This document shows, piece by piece, positions 40,517 through 52,300 of a stretch of 64,000 nt of DNA. The notes beneath the pieces were generated by a model. It saw only the letters and a list, made by a program, of their open reading frames with translations, had not been told where the DNA came from and ran no database searches. Source of the DNA: Archivesica marissinica (Eukaryota > Mollusca > Bivalvia > Venerida > Vesicomyidae); NCBI GenBank assembly GCA_014843695.1, contig CM026398.1, positions 16,542,664 through 16,606,663 of the forward strand, read 5' to 3'. Numbering within the stretch: the stretch's first letter is position 1; the number at the start of each line of letters is the position of its first letter. A program made the position numbers and the translations under genes.

Positions 40517-40757
40517 TTAACCCATTCAACACCAAGTAACTCACATGGACTGGTCCATGATATACATAAACCAATAAATGAATCAGAAAATCACATTTGG
40601 ACAAGTTCATTTATCAAAATGGGTAATTATGTCTAAAAATAGTCATATCACTGGCAAAAAGTGCAGATCCTGATGAGACGGCTCGTCACGAGCCGGCTCA
40701 TCTGGATCTACACTTTTTGTAAGCCTATTTAGAGGTCTGTGGTGTTGAAAGGGTTAA
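40517..40757. mobile_element. piggyBac-like MITE, family 2 (intact)
   Basis: TTAACCCATTCAACACC and GGTGTTGAAAGGGTTAA ends with TTAA on both sides. The core is a near-palindrome: GATGAGACGGCTCGTCACGA followed by GCCGGCTCATCTGGATC. Related copies are at 31786, 52398, 59853 and 63870. Confidence 0.85.
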
Positions 40758-41220
40758 GTAGCAGTTTATGATATATTGCAACATTATGTTGCAATAATAA
40801 ATTGGATTACTAATTAGTAATTACTATTTTTGTCAAATGCATAAACTAACCACTTCCAGATTGCTGATACTGTTTCACTTGGTATATTATGTAATTGGAT
40901 TCTTAATAGACACAAATTGGCACTTAAACTCTTCAATGTTCACAGTATTATTAATTTCTAATGGTTTATAAGTGTCTAGAAGTGGCTGCAGGCATTTCTT
41001 GTAATACGATTCAAGTAGATGGCAGCCACTTGATTGATCATGGGATTTTTGGGTACGAGGTCTTGTGGTCCTAGTGCCCCAGTACTGACAGATCTTGATT
41101 ACACAATTTGAGGTGAACAATAACGTTATTATTTCCAGTAATACTTAACTTATCCGAGGCCTGCTCAAACTGTAGTTTGGACACTGTTGTTGTGGACTCT
41201 GAATTGAAGGTTAAGAATAA
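40758..41220. other. Intergenic sequence, no gene seen
   Basis: A 77-codon minus-strand frame (40887-41120) has no recognisable domain. Confidence 0.45.
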
Positions 41221-41223
41221 ATA

Positions 41224-41425
41224 ATTTTTACAAATTTATTTTAGCTCGATTGCGAAACAAGTTCTTACAACTTATATTAATCACTCTCGTTCCTGATGGA
41301 ATCCATTGCCACGAGGGGGAGAGAAGAGGCATGTGAAATTTAAATGCCTTGCCTAAAGGCACAATTGTAACGTCTCCAGCGGGGCTCAAACTTCGCACCT
41401 GAAGCGAATGCGCTATCACGACCTC
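41224..41425 (-). mobile_element. SINE family B, minus strand
   Basis: AGCTCGATTGCGAAACAAGT, TTAATCACTCTCG, TTCCTGATGGAATCCATTGC, AATGCCTTGCCTAAAGGCAC and CTGAAGCGAATGCGCTATCA, read in reverse. Confidence 0.8.
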
Positions 41426-41504
41426 ATAGTAATGTTTTGTGAATAGATACATGCTAGCGAAAACCTGGAGGCCAATCCATTTTTAGCAATATGTTTTCAC
41501 AATA

Positions 41505-41741
41505 TGGCTGTCCGATTAGTGCAGAGGTTAGCGCGCTCACTTCTCACCAATGCAACCCGAGTTCGATCCTCGGACCAGGAAGTATGTGAGATGGTACGGT
41601 GGTCGCCAGATCGAGACTGGTTGGTTTTCTCCGGGTACTCCGGTTTCCTCCCACACAAATGACCACATTTACGCTTTCAACCGCGCCAACAAGAATGATT
41701 AATATAAGTTATTAAAACTTGCTTCGCAATCATTGTAATAG
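41505..41741 (+). mobile_element. SINE family A, plus strand
   Basis: TCCGATTAGTGCAGAGGTTA (A box), GAGTTCGATCCTCGGACC (B box), GGTACGGTGGTCGCCAGATC, TCCGGGTACTCCGGTTTCCT and AACTTGCTTCGCAATCATTG. Confidence 0.85.
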
Positions 41742-41751
41742 ACAATAGGTG

Positions 41752-41985
41752 GAAGTCGTGATAGCTCAGTGGTAGTGCGTTCGCTTCACGTGCGAAAGGC
41801 CCGGAGTTCGAGCCCCGCTGGAGCCGTTACGATTGTGCACTTAGGCAATGCATTTAAATTCCACATTGCCTCTTCTCTCTCCTTCATGGCGATGGATTCC
41901 ATCAGGAATGAGGTCTCGAGAGTGATTAATATAAGTTGAAAGACCTTGTTTCGCAATCGAGCTAAAATTAATTTGTATAGACTAA
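41752..41985 (+). mobile_element. SINE family B, plus strand
   Basis: GTGGAAGTCGTGATAGCTCA, GGAGTTCGAGCCCCGCTGGA, CATTTAAATTCCACATTGCC, GAGAGTGATTAATATAAGTT and GTTTCGCAATCGAGC. It follows SINE A by about 10 bp. Confidence 0.88.
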
Positions 41986-41989
41986 ACTA

Positions 41990-42384
41990 AAATATGTTCA
42001 AAACAAATATTTCATCCGAAAACATTATTCCTGATATTCTAAGAGTACAATATCCTACCCGATTACACAAACATCTTGGAGAGTTCATTGCAACACTGTT
42101 GTATCACCTTCTTTGTTTATATGTATATACAATACTTTGGCGATAAGTCCTCGGTGTATGTCAAAAACATGCTCTGTTAAAATTACCTAAGAAAGATGTA
42201 TATCTCTCCATCTAACATGTTTTCACTTCGTATCTCTTCCGTATATCTCAAAACAGACTTCATTTCATAACATTCTATCCGGGTTTTAGGGTATTAAAAT
42301 ATCTACAGAAATCCTGTAGGCTTACTTGAAGTAGAGTCTGTGGAAGCAATGCACACGTAGATATCATAAACTTGGAATCTTAGT
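41990..42384. other. Intergenic sequence, no gene seen
   Basis: Non-repetitive AT-rich sequence between SINEs. Confidence 0.45.
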
Positions 42385-42611
42385 TTAGACACATTTATTT
42401 TCAGCTCGATTGCGAAACAAGTTCTTACAACTTGTCAACTTAATCACTCTCGAGACCTCATTCCTGATGGAATCCATCGCAACGAGGGAGAGAGAAGAGG
42501 CAACGTGGAATTTAAATGCCTTGCCTAAGGGCACAATCGTAACGGCTCCAGCTGGGCGAGAAGTCCGGGCCTTTCGCACCTGACGCAAATGCGTTACCAC
42601 GACTTCCACCT
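42385..42611 (-). mobile_element. SINE family B, minus strand
   Basis: TTTATTTTCAGCTCGATTGC, TTCCTGATGGAATCCATCGC, AATGCCTTGCCTAAGGGCAC and CGTTACCACGACTTCCACC, read in reverse, from the tail to the A-box end. Confidence 0.85.
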
Positions 42612-42624
42612 AAACTTACAGTGT

Positions 42625-43446
42625 GAACATATATGCCTGACTCCATAAGTCTGCACTTGATTTATATAATACTTACAAAAGTCTGCACTTGATTTATATA
42701 ATACTTACATAAGTCTGCACTTGATTTATATAATACTTACATAAGTCTGCACTTGATTTATATAATACTTACATAAGTCTGCACTTGATTTATATAATAC
42801 TTACATAAGTCTGCACTTGATTTATATAATTATTACATAAGTCTGCACTTGATTTATATAATACTTACATAAGTCTGCACTTGATTTATATAATACTTAC
42901 ATAAGTCTGCACTTGATTTATATAATACTTACATAAGTCTGCACTTGATTTATATAATACTTACATAGGTCTGCACTTGATTTATATAATACTTGCATAA
43001 GTCTGCACTTGATTTATATAATACTTGCATAAGTCTGCACTTGATTTATATAATACTTACATAAGTCTGTACTTGATTTATATAATACTTGCATAAGTCT
43101 GCACTTGATTTATATAATACTTACATAAGTCTGCACTTGATTTATATAATAATTACATAAGTCTGCACTTGATTTATATAATAATTACATAAGTCTGCAC
43201 TTGATTTATATAATACTTACATAAGTCTGCACTTGATTTATATAATACTTACATAAGTCTGCACTTGATTTATATAATACTTGCATAAGTCTGCACTTGA
43301 TTTATATAATAATTACATAAGTCTGCACTTGATTTATATATTAATTACATAAGTCTGCACTTGATTTATATAATACTTACATAAGTCTGCACTTGATTTA
43401 TATAATACTTACATAGGTCTGCACTTGATTTATATAATACTTACTT
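42625..43446. repeat. 32-bp minisatellite, about 26 copies
   Basis: The unit is ACATAAGTCTGCACTTGATT plus TATATAATACTT, very uniform. Confidence 0.95.
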
Positions 43447-43629
43447 AGGGACATATTGCTTACTCGATGGTGGATGGCAATGTTTAGTTAGATGCACTTT
43501 GTTTAGATGCATAGCTTGAAAACCGTATGACCCACTGTCTCAATACCTGCTCCGTAGAATCCCGGTTGCTTTTTTTAGTAGTATGTCAAGGGTCGATTTT
43601 GGGGTCATTGTATTATGAGATCAACCTTA

Positions 43630-43840
43630 GTTTATACAAATTTATTTTAGCTCGATTGCGAAACAAGTTCTTTCAACTTATATTAATCACTCTCGAGACC
43701 TCATTCCTGATGGAATCCATCGCCACGAGGGAGAGAGAAGAGGCAACGTGGAATTTAAATGCCTTGCCTAAGGGCATAATCGTAACGGCTCCAGCGGGCC
43801 TCGAACTCCAGACCTTTCGCACCTGAAGCGAACGCGATCC
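43630..43840 (-). mobile_element. SINE family B, minus strand
   Basis: TTTATTTTAGCTCGATTGCG, TTCCTGATGGAATCCATCGC, TGCCTTGCCTAAGGGCATAA, CGAACTCCAGACCTTTCGC and CTGAAGCGAACGCGATCCAC, reversed. Confidence 0.82.
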
Positions 43841-43916
43841 ACCTTGCATTACAACTACGTGTCCGAAGGATATTGTGAGAAGCATTTATGCAAACTTTTT
43901 TCAGCTTCATTGCATA

Positions 43917-44212
43917 ACGTGTTTTACGTTTATTTATCGTCGCTACCGGTTGCCCATATGAGCGACGCCTCATGAAGAGATTAGTCATTTTAGATATTTG
44001 GAGGATAGTGCAATGATACCGACAGAGACCCATTCCAGAGTCTCCTCTGGTTCTTTTACGTGCACGGCGTACAGCACCGACACGAGACCTCGGTTTAAAG
44101 TCCCATCTGAAAATCTGTTAATTTTATTAGGGTCAGATGGGGGATCGAACCTGCGATTCCTGGATTACCAGTCCAGCATGTTACCACTGGACCACTAGAT
44201 CCGTCTGTATAA
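43917..44212 (-). mobile_element. SINE family C, minus strand
   Basis: GTGTTTTACGTTTATTTATC, GTTGCCCATATGAGCGACGC, TCCAGAGTCTCCTCTGGTTC, GGGGGATCGAACCTGCGATT, and GTTACCACTGGACCACTAGA, reversed. Confidence 0.85.
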
Positions 44213-44264
44213 CGGATTCTTACAACATTAGTTTAATCACTCCTGTGACCTCATTCCTGATTAA

Positions 44265-44449
44265 AAGTTTAAACTTTATTTATTTTACAACAATTGCGAA
44301 ACAAGTTCTAACAACTTATATTAATCACTTTCATTAGCGCGGATGAAAGCGTATATGTTGTCATTCGTGTGGGAGGAAATCAGAGTACCCGGAGAAAACC
44401 CACCTGTCCGATCTGGCGACCACCGTACCATTTCACATACTTCCCAGTC
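44265..44449 (-). mobile_element. SINE family A, minus strand, head missing
   Basis: AAACTTTATTTATTTTACAA, ATTGCGAAACAAGTTCTAAC, GAGTACCCGGAGAAAACCCA, CCGATCTGGCGACCACCGTA. It ends at ACATACTTCCCAG. Confidence 0.8.
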
Positions 44450-44454
44450 TCCTG

Positions 44455-44571
44455 ATGGAAGGCAATGTGGCTTTTAGTGTCTTTGCCAACGGATTCTGAC
44501 TGGGTTCGAATTTGCAACCTCTCTATTACGAGGCGGCCACCGTATCCATTTCACCACGGAAGCTCCAAAGG
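44455..44571 (-). mobile_element. tRNA-like SINE head, family H, minus strand
   Basis: GGGTTCGAATTTGCAACCTC (reversed B box) and CCACCGTATCCATTTCACCA then CGGAAGCTCC. A related piece is at 55315-55495. The body is unknown. Confidence 0.45.
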
Positions 44572-45354
44572 TCAGTCTATGTCCTGTCTCTGGGTCAAAG
44601 GTCAATTTTGCAGGTACCTTTGATTGAAAAAGCATTTTTGCTCAATATCTAGTCGACCGACGGGAGCACAGTTGTCAAGCTCTCTACGGATATTGACTGT
44701 GACACTCCAATGACGGGGAGACATGTTTTTCTCAACAAAGAAACTTCTAGTTTGGGATTTGTTTCTCCTTAGTAGCAGATGATTAGCATCTTCCTTGTAG
44801 AGATCTTGACATGTGAAAGCCACAGAATGACCCCACATGAAATGGTACTTGAGTCCTTTACGTCATTTCTCCAGATTCCGATCTTTTCAAAAATCTGTAA
44901 TCTCAACTATAAGATATACTAATCTGAGTTTCGAGATACGATAGTTTTCATTCGATGCCTTAGCTTATGATGTAGAGTCGTTTTGTCCACTTTTCAGCAT
45001 GTGGCATCGTTTTGTATGAATATTTGAAATTTTAGACAAATGTTGATTTTGAAATTCATTGGTTTTATGTAATACAGGAATATTGTCTTGATTTGTGTTT
45101 TTTTTGGATATTTTTAAATCTAGATTTGTGGGGCAAAACTCTTTTTTAGCTATTTGTGATCAATATTGATTGTGTGATAATTGTTTAGTATATTGTGTAG
45201 TGCTTTCCTTGTATAAAGATGAATGTTAACATGTATATTTCATGACGATAACGTTGTTACATCTTGAAGATCATTTTCTTGAAGTAAGCAAACCAGAAGG
45301 ACTAGGTATGTAAATTTTTCAATTTATGATTATTTAATATGTAATATATATGTA
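44572..45354. other. Intergenic sequence, no proven gene
   Basis: The 78-codon minus-strand frame (44602-44838) has no recognisable domain. On the + strand TTTTGCAG at about 44605-44612 is followed by a short frame VPLIEKAFLLNI and a stop, a weak terminal-exon candidate. Confidence 0.35.
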
Positions 45355-45533
45355 TACAGTCAAACCTGTCTTAAGCAGCCAGCCAAGGGAGTCAGAGAAA
45401 GTGGCTGCTTAGCACAGGTTGCTTAATAGAGGTCAAATATATAATAAAACAATCAATTGGGAATCTGAAAAGTGGCTGCTTAATACAGGTTGGCTGCTTA
45501 ATGGAGGTGACCACTGACACAGGTTTGACTGTA
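45355..45533. mobile_element. MITE, ACAGTCAAACCTGT family
   Basis: TACAGTCAAACCTGTCTTAA and CACAGGTTTGACTGTA ends, with GTGGCTGCTTAGCACAGG and TTGGCTGCTTAATGGAGG inside. Confidence 0.88.
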
Positions 45534-45689
45534 TAGTAAATGTGAACTATTGTTTGAGCCCAATATTCCAAAAAGGGGGACATTTAAAGTACTTAATAAT
45601 ATAGAACAAAGAAAGAGCAGTCGGTTATCAACGGGAACTTTGTCATATTTGGTGAACATTTAGTATAGTATTTAGCTCCTTCGGCCTCT

Positions 45690-45915
45690 TTGAATGGCAG
45701 TCCTAACATGCAACCCGGGTTCAATCCTTGTGCTGGCAAATATCTAAGATGGCACGGTGATCGCCAGGTCGGATTAGCAGGTTGTCTCGGGTACTCTGGT
45801 TTCCTCCCACACGAATGACCACATAATACGCTTTCATCCACACCAACGAGGATGATTAATAATTAGTTTTTAATTCATGATTCGTAATCGTTGTAAATAA
45901 AGTTTAAACTTTGAA
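45690..45915 (+). mobile_element. SINE family A, plus strand, degraded
   Basis: ATGCAACCCGGGTTCAATCC, GGCACGGTGATCGCCAGGTC, GGTACTCTGGTTTCCTCCCA, CGAGGATGATTAATAATTAG and AATCGTTGTAAATAAAG. Confidence 0.75.
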
Positions 45916-46067
45916 GTGGAATATTTAACAATAAAATATTCATTACTGAAGAAAAGTGGACATGCTTTAGAGAATTATTTTGCTATTTTTAGTTAAAACC
46001 GATAGCTGTCTAAACAAGTATAGGATAATGAAATGTTTTATTCCCTGTGTTTTGTGTGTTGTTTCAG

Positions 46068-46308
46068 GTGCCGGTGGTTTGACCAGTAAGCATGGATGAA
46101 TGTTCCTTCAACTTACTGGCCTTGTTCCTGTTCACCGTCGGGTCGTTAGTCACTGCGCAAGCCCCATTGCTGCAGGTGTCCCCGTTCTTCTTTTTGTGTA
46201 ATTACCATGGCAACGTGCAGGAGCTGGGTCAGCGGACCCGAGAGGTCAAGCTTAGTGTTTCTATACCAGGCAATCCGGATACCTATCTCCCTGGCAACTT
46301 TTACCAAG
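46068..46308 (+). CDS. RELN: RELN exon 1: short leader, start codon, signal peptide, start of reeler domain
   Basis: An acceptor-like TGTGTGTTGTTTCAG ends at 46067, so a non-coding 5' exon upstream is likely. ATG at 46092 opens MDECSFNLLALFLFTVGSLV then TAQA, a typical signal peptide with probable cleavage around residues 22-24. The mature start holds VSPFFFLCNYHGNV, against human FSPFFFLCTHHGEL. The donor is CCAAG|GTAAGT. The Met-to-donor part is 217 nt, ending phase 1. Confidence 0.95.
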
Positions 46309-49300
46309 GTAAGTCTAAGACGTAGCTATTGGCTCCTTTAAGCATATCATTTATGTTGATTAGATGATTCATGGATTTGCACTCAGATCAACCAATCGGA
46401 AAGCTTGAAACTAAGTCTGAAATTGGAGAAATGATTTATAACCGGAATCCCCCGATTCCAAATTGGGTGCTTTTTCGAATTGGACATGGACATTTAATAA
46501 AAGACAACTACATTCAGTAGACACAATTCTTGTTCAGCAGTGGAATAGCGAAGAATAAAACCCACCCTGCCTTGTACTTACATGTATATTTTTTAAATGA
46601 AGCAAACATTTTAGATTAAGTGTCGTGTTTAATTTAGAGAAACATTTTATATTATTTACATGGTTATACAATATATTGCTAGAGTTTAGAATTATGGGTA
46701 GATAGGTAGATTTATTTATCTATCTGATCTGCAAATATTTGAACTGTGAAATGTGGAAGTCTTGATTTCGTAGTGGTAGTGCGTTCGCTTCAGGTGTGAG
46801 AGGCTGTGAGTTCGCTCCCAGCTGCAGCCATTATGATTGTGCCCTTAGGCAAGGCACTTAAATTCCACATGCCTCTTCTCTCTCCCTCGTGGCGACGGAT
46901 TCCATCAGGAATGAGGTCTCGAGAGCGATTAATCTAAAGTTTTAAAAACTTGTTAATTCCACATGCCTCTTCTCTCCCTCATGGCAACGGATTCCATCAG
47001 GAATGATGTCTCGAGAGCGATTAATCTAAAGTTTTAAAAACTTGTTTCGCAATCAACCTAAAACTTAAATTCCACATGCCTCTTCTCTCCCTCATGGCAA
47101 CGGATTCCATCAGGAATGATGTCTCGAGAGCGATTAATCTAAAGTTTTAAAAACTTGTTTCGCAATCAACCTAAAACTTAAATTCCACATGCCTCTTCTC
47201 TCCCTCATGGCAACGGATTCCATCAGGAATGATGTCTCGAGAGCGATTAATCTAAAGTTTTAAAAACTTGTTTCGCAATCAACCTAAAACGTAAATTCCA
47301 CATGCCTCTTCTCTCTCCCTCATGGCAACGGATTCCATCAGGAATGAGGTCTCGAGAGCGATTAATCTAAAGTTTTAAAAACTTGTTTCGCAATCAACCT
47401 AAAACTTAAATTCCACATGCCTCTTCTCTCCCTCATGGCAACGGATTCCATCAGGAATGATGTCTCGAGAGCGATTAATCTAAAGTTTTAAAAACTTGTT
47501 TCGCAATCAACCTAAAACTTAAATTCCACATGCCTCTTCTCTCATGGCAACGGATTCCATCAGGAATGATGTCTCGAGAGCGATTAATCTAAAGTTTTAA
47601 AAACTTGTTTCGCAATCAACCTAAAACTTAAATTCCACATGCCTCTTCTCTCCCTCATGGCAACGGATTCCATCAGGAATGATGTCTCGAGAGCGATTAA
47701 TCTAAAGTTTTAAAAACTTGTTTCGCAATCAACCTAAAACTTAAATTCCACATGCCTCTTCTCTCCCTCATGGCAACGGATTCCATCAGGAATGATGTCT
47801 CGAGAGCGATTAATCTAAAGTTTTAAAAACTTGTTTCGCAATCAACCTAAAACTTAAATTCCACATGCCTCTTCTCTCCCTCATGGCAACGGATTCCATC
47901 AGGAATGATGTCTCGAGAGCGATTAATCTAAAGTTTTAAAAACTTGTTTCGCAATCAACCTAAAACTTAAATTCCACATGCCTCTTCTCTCTCCCTCATG
48001 GCAACGGATTCCATCAGGAATGATGTCTCGAGAGCGATTAATCTAAAGTTTTAAAAACTTGTTTCGCAATCAACCTAAAACTTAAATTCCACATGCCTCT
48101 TCTCTCCCTCATGGCAACGGATTCCATCAGGAATGATGTCTCGAGAGCGATTAATCTAAAGTTTTAAAAACTTGTTTCGCAATCAACCTAAAACTTAAAT
48201 TCCACATGCCTCTTCTCTCTCCCTCATGGCAACGGATTCCATCAGGAATGATGTGTCGAGAGCGATTAATCTAAAGTTTTAAAAACTTGTTTCGCAATCA
48301 TCCTAAAACTTAAATTCCACATGCCTCTTCTCTCTCCCTCATGGCAACGGATTCCATCAGGAATGATGTCTCGAGAGCGATTAATCTAAAGTTTTAAAAA
48401 CTTGTTTCGCAATCAACCTAAAACTTAAATTCCACATGCCTCTTCTCTCTCCCTCATGGCAACGGATTCCATCAGGAATGATGTGTCGAGAGCGATTAAT
48501 CTAAAGTTTTAAAAACTTGTTTCGCAATCATCCTAAAACTTAAATTCCACATGCCTCTTCTCTCTCCCTCATGGCAACGGATTCCATCAGGAATGATGTC
48601 TCGAGAGCGATTAATCTAAAGTTTTAAAAACTTGTTTCGCAATCAACCTAAAACTTAAATTCCACATGCCTCTTCTCTCCCTCATGGCAACGGATTCCAT
48701 CAGGAATGATGTCTCGAGAGCGATTAATCTAAAGTTTTAAAAACTTGTTTCGCAATCAACCTAAAACTTAAATTCCACATGCCTCTTCTCTCCCTCATGG
48801 CAACGGATTCCATCAGGAATGATGTCTCGAGAGCGATTAATCTAAAGTTTTAAAAACTTGTTTCGCAATCAACCTAAAACTTAAATTCCACATGCCTCTT
48901 CTCTCCCTCATGGCAACGGATTCCATCAGGAATGATGTCTCGAGAGCGATTAATCTAAAGTTTTAAAAACTTGTTTCGCAATCAACCTAAAACTTAAATT
49001 CCACATGCCTCTTCTCTCCCTCATGGCAACGGATTCCATCAGGAATGATGTCTCGAGAGCGATTAATCTAAAGTTTTAAAAACTTGTTTCGCAATCAACC
49101 TAAAACTTAAATTCCACATGCCTCTTCTCTCATGGCAACGGATTCCATCAGGAATGATGTCTCGAGAGCGATTAATCTAAAGTTTTAAAAACTTGTTTCG
49201 CAATCAACCTAAAACTTAAATTCCACATGCCTCTTCTCTCCCTCATGGCAACGGATTCCATCAGGAATGATGTCTCGAGAGCGATTAATCTAAAGTTTTA

Positions 49301-52300
49301 AAAACTTGTTTCGCAATCAACCTAAAACTTAAATTCCACATGCCTCTTCTCTCCCTCATGGCAACGGATTCCATCAGGAATGATGTCTCGAGAGCGATTA
49401 ATCTAAAGTTTTAAAAACTTGTTTCGCAATCAACCTAAAACTTAAATTCCACATGCCTCTTCTCTCTCCCTCATGGCAACGGATTCCATCAGGAATGATG
49501 TCTCGAGAGCGATTAATCTAAAGTTTTAAAAACTTGTTTCGCAATCAACCTAAAACTTAAATTCCACATGCCTCTTCTCTCTCCCTCATGGCAACGGATT
49601 CCATCAGGAATGATGTCTCGAGAGCGATTAATCTAAAGTTTTAAAAACTTGTTTCGCAATCAACCTAAAACTTAAATTCCACATGCCTCTTCTCTCCCTC
49701 ATGGCAACGGATTCCATCAGGAATGATGTCTCGAGAGCGATTAATCTAAAGTTTTAAAAAATCATCATAAAATAAATTTGTAGAACTTAAATATTTGAAT
49801 TTGTTCACTTGTTTTCTCCAGTATCCGTTAGATCAAACTTAAACTTTGATGGTTTCCTGCTAACCGGATTGTACACTATGTCAAGTAGAGCCAGGGACCA
49901 GATGACGAGCCTAGGGATCCAGGCCGGGCAGCCCCTGGGACAGAACCTCATGTGCTCCATAGTTCACACGCACATGACCGACACACCGGTGCACGAGTTC
50001 ATGTTTATTTGGATCGCTCCTCCCACCGGTACAGGGTGTGTCAGCTTTCTGTAAGTGGCAGTCACATCACTAATGTTTGTCTTAAATTATTTGGAAATCC
50101 TTTCTAATTAACCCGTAACCAGCCGAATCTATTGGAAAGACTGTTAATATTATTATGGTCAGAGGGGGGATCGAACCTGTTGTCCCTGGATTCACAGTCC
50201 AACCACTGGATTACTGACTCGTCTATAAGTTAGAAATTATATTTCCATCGCAAATTCTCTAACGGGTCAGTTAAAGCTGATTTGCATGACATGGCTGTCT
50301 TCCCAAACTCTGTAGGACCACCTAACATTCCAGACAAAACATTCTTCGGTCAGGCAAAATAAATTGGAAAATTGCATTTTGGTCATTTGGTTTTGTGAAG
50401 ACGGCATGGCATGGTTTTAAAGCAGATGTTATTTACTTTCAGCGCGACTGCAACATTGGAACAACAGCTGCTGTTTAAAGACACCACTGTATTACAACTG
50501 TGCGAGTCGGGAGGTAGGACACCAGTTTCATCTAGTAGTTTTATTGTTGTGTGATAGTAAATATTTGTTCCACTGTTGTACATCATTATCTCAAGAAATT
50601 TATATAAGAGTATATGATGGGTAATATAAAGTTGTTGCTATCATAAAATGAATATTGTAATGTAAAGCTGATGATATTATGAATATTGTAAACTTAAGTT
50701 GTTTATATTGTAAATATTGTAATGTATAGTTGTTAAATGTATCATATTTGGATCTCTCGTTATGAATATCCCATTATGCTCTTGTTATGGATATCTCATT
50801 ATGAATCTCTCATTATGAATCTCTCATTAAGAAACTCCCATTAAGAATCTCCCATTATGAATATCTCGTTAATAACTCCCAATTATGAATCTCTCATTAA
50901 GAATCTCCCATTATGAATCTCTCGTTAAGAATCTCCCATTATGAAACTCTCATGAATATCTCGTTAAGAATCTCCCATTATGAATATCTCATTAAGAATC
51001 TCCCGTTATGAATCTCTCATTAAGAAACTCCCATTATGAATCTCTCGTTATAAATCTCTCGTTATGAATATATCATTATGAATCTCTCGTTATGAATCTC
51101 TCGTTATGAATCTCTCGTTATGAATCTCTCGTTATGAATCTCTCATTATGAAACTCCCATTATGAATCTCTCATCATGAATCTCTCATCATGAATCTCTT
51201 TATGAATCTTCTGTTATGAATCTCTTGTTATGAATCTCCCATAATGAATCTCAGATAATGATCACCCATTATGAATCTCACATTATGAATCTCCCATTAT
51301 GAATATCTCATTAAGAATCTCCCATTAAGAATCTCCCATTAAGAATCTCCCATTATGAAACTCTCGTTAAGAATCTCCCATTATGAATCTGTTAAGAATC
51401 TCCCATTATGAATCTCTCGTTAAGAATCTCCCATTATAAATCTCTCATTATGAATCTCCCATTATGAATCTCTCGTTAAGAATCTCCCATTATAAATCTC
51501 TCATTATGAATCTCTCATTATGAATCTCTCATTATGAATCTCCCATTATGAATCTCCCATTATGAATCTCTCATTAAGAACCTCCCATTATGAAACTCCC
51601 ATTATGAATATCTCATTAAGAATCTCCCATTATGAATCTCTAGTTATGAATCTCTTATGAATCTCTCGTTATGAATCTCTCATTAAGAATCTCCCATTAT
51701 GAATCTCTCATTATGAATCTCTCATTATGAATCTCTCGTTATGAATCTCTTTATGAATCTTCCGTTATGAATCTCTCATTATGAATCTCTCATTATGAAT
51801 CTCTCGTTATGAATCTCTTTATGAATCTTCCGCTATGAATCTCCCATAATGAATCTCAGATAATGATCAACTGTTATGAATCTCACGATATTGACCTCCC
51901 ATTATGAATCTCACGATATGGATCTCCCATTATAAATCTCACAATATTGATCTCCCATTATGAATCTCACGATATGGATATCCCATTATGAATCTCTTGT
52001 TATGAATCTCTTGTTATGAATCTTCCGTTATGAATCTCTTGTTATAGATATCGTCAATCCACATTTTGCATAGCAACATAAAAGTAGTTCTTCGTGGTTT
52101 TTATCGTTACTTAAACTCGTGTCAGCTGACTTACTTAACCCAATGATCAATATTGTTTTAAAATAGGTTGGAATTAAGAAATAATATTTGTCTTTCGGTT
52201 TATTTATTGGCGAAGAAAAGATGGTTTGGAATTCTGACTTGTAGCAATTTAGGCATACGTGGTTACTTCCGGCGCTCAGAACGACAAACCGTGTTTTATT

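Noticed and set aside
44602..44838. 78-codon minus-strand frame
   Set aside because: No recognisable domain or supporting neighbour; it may be chance.
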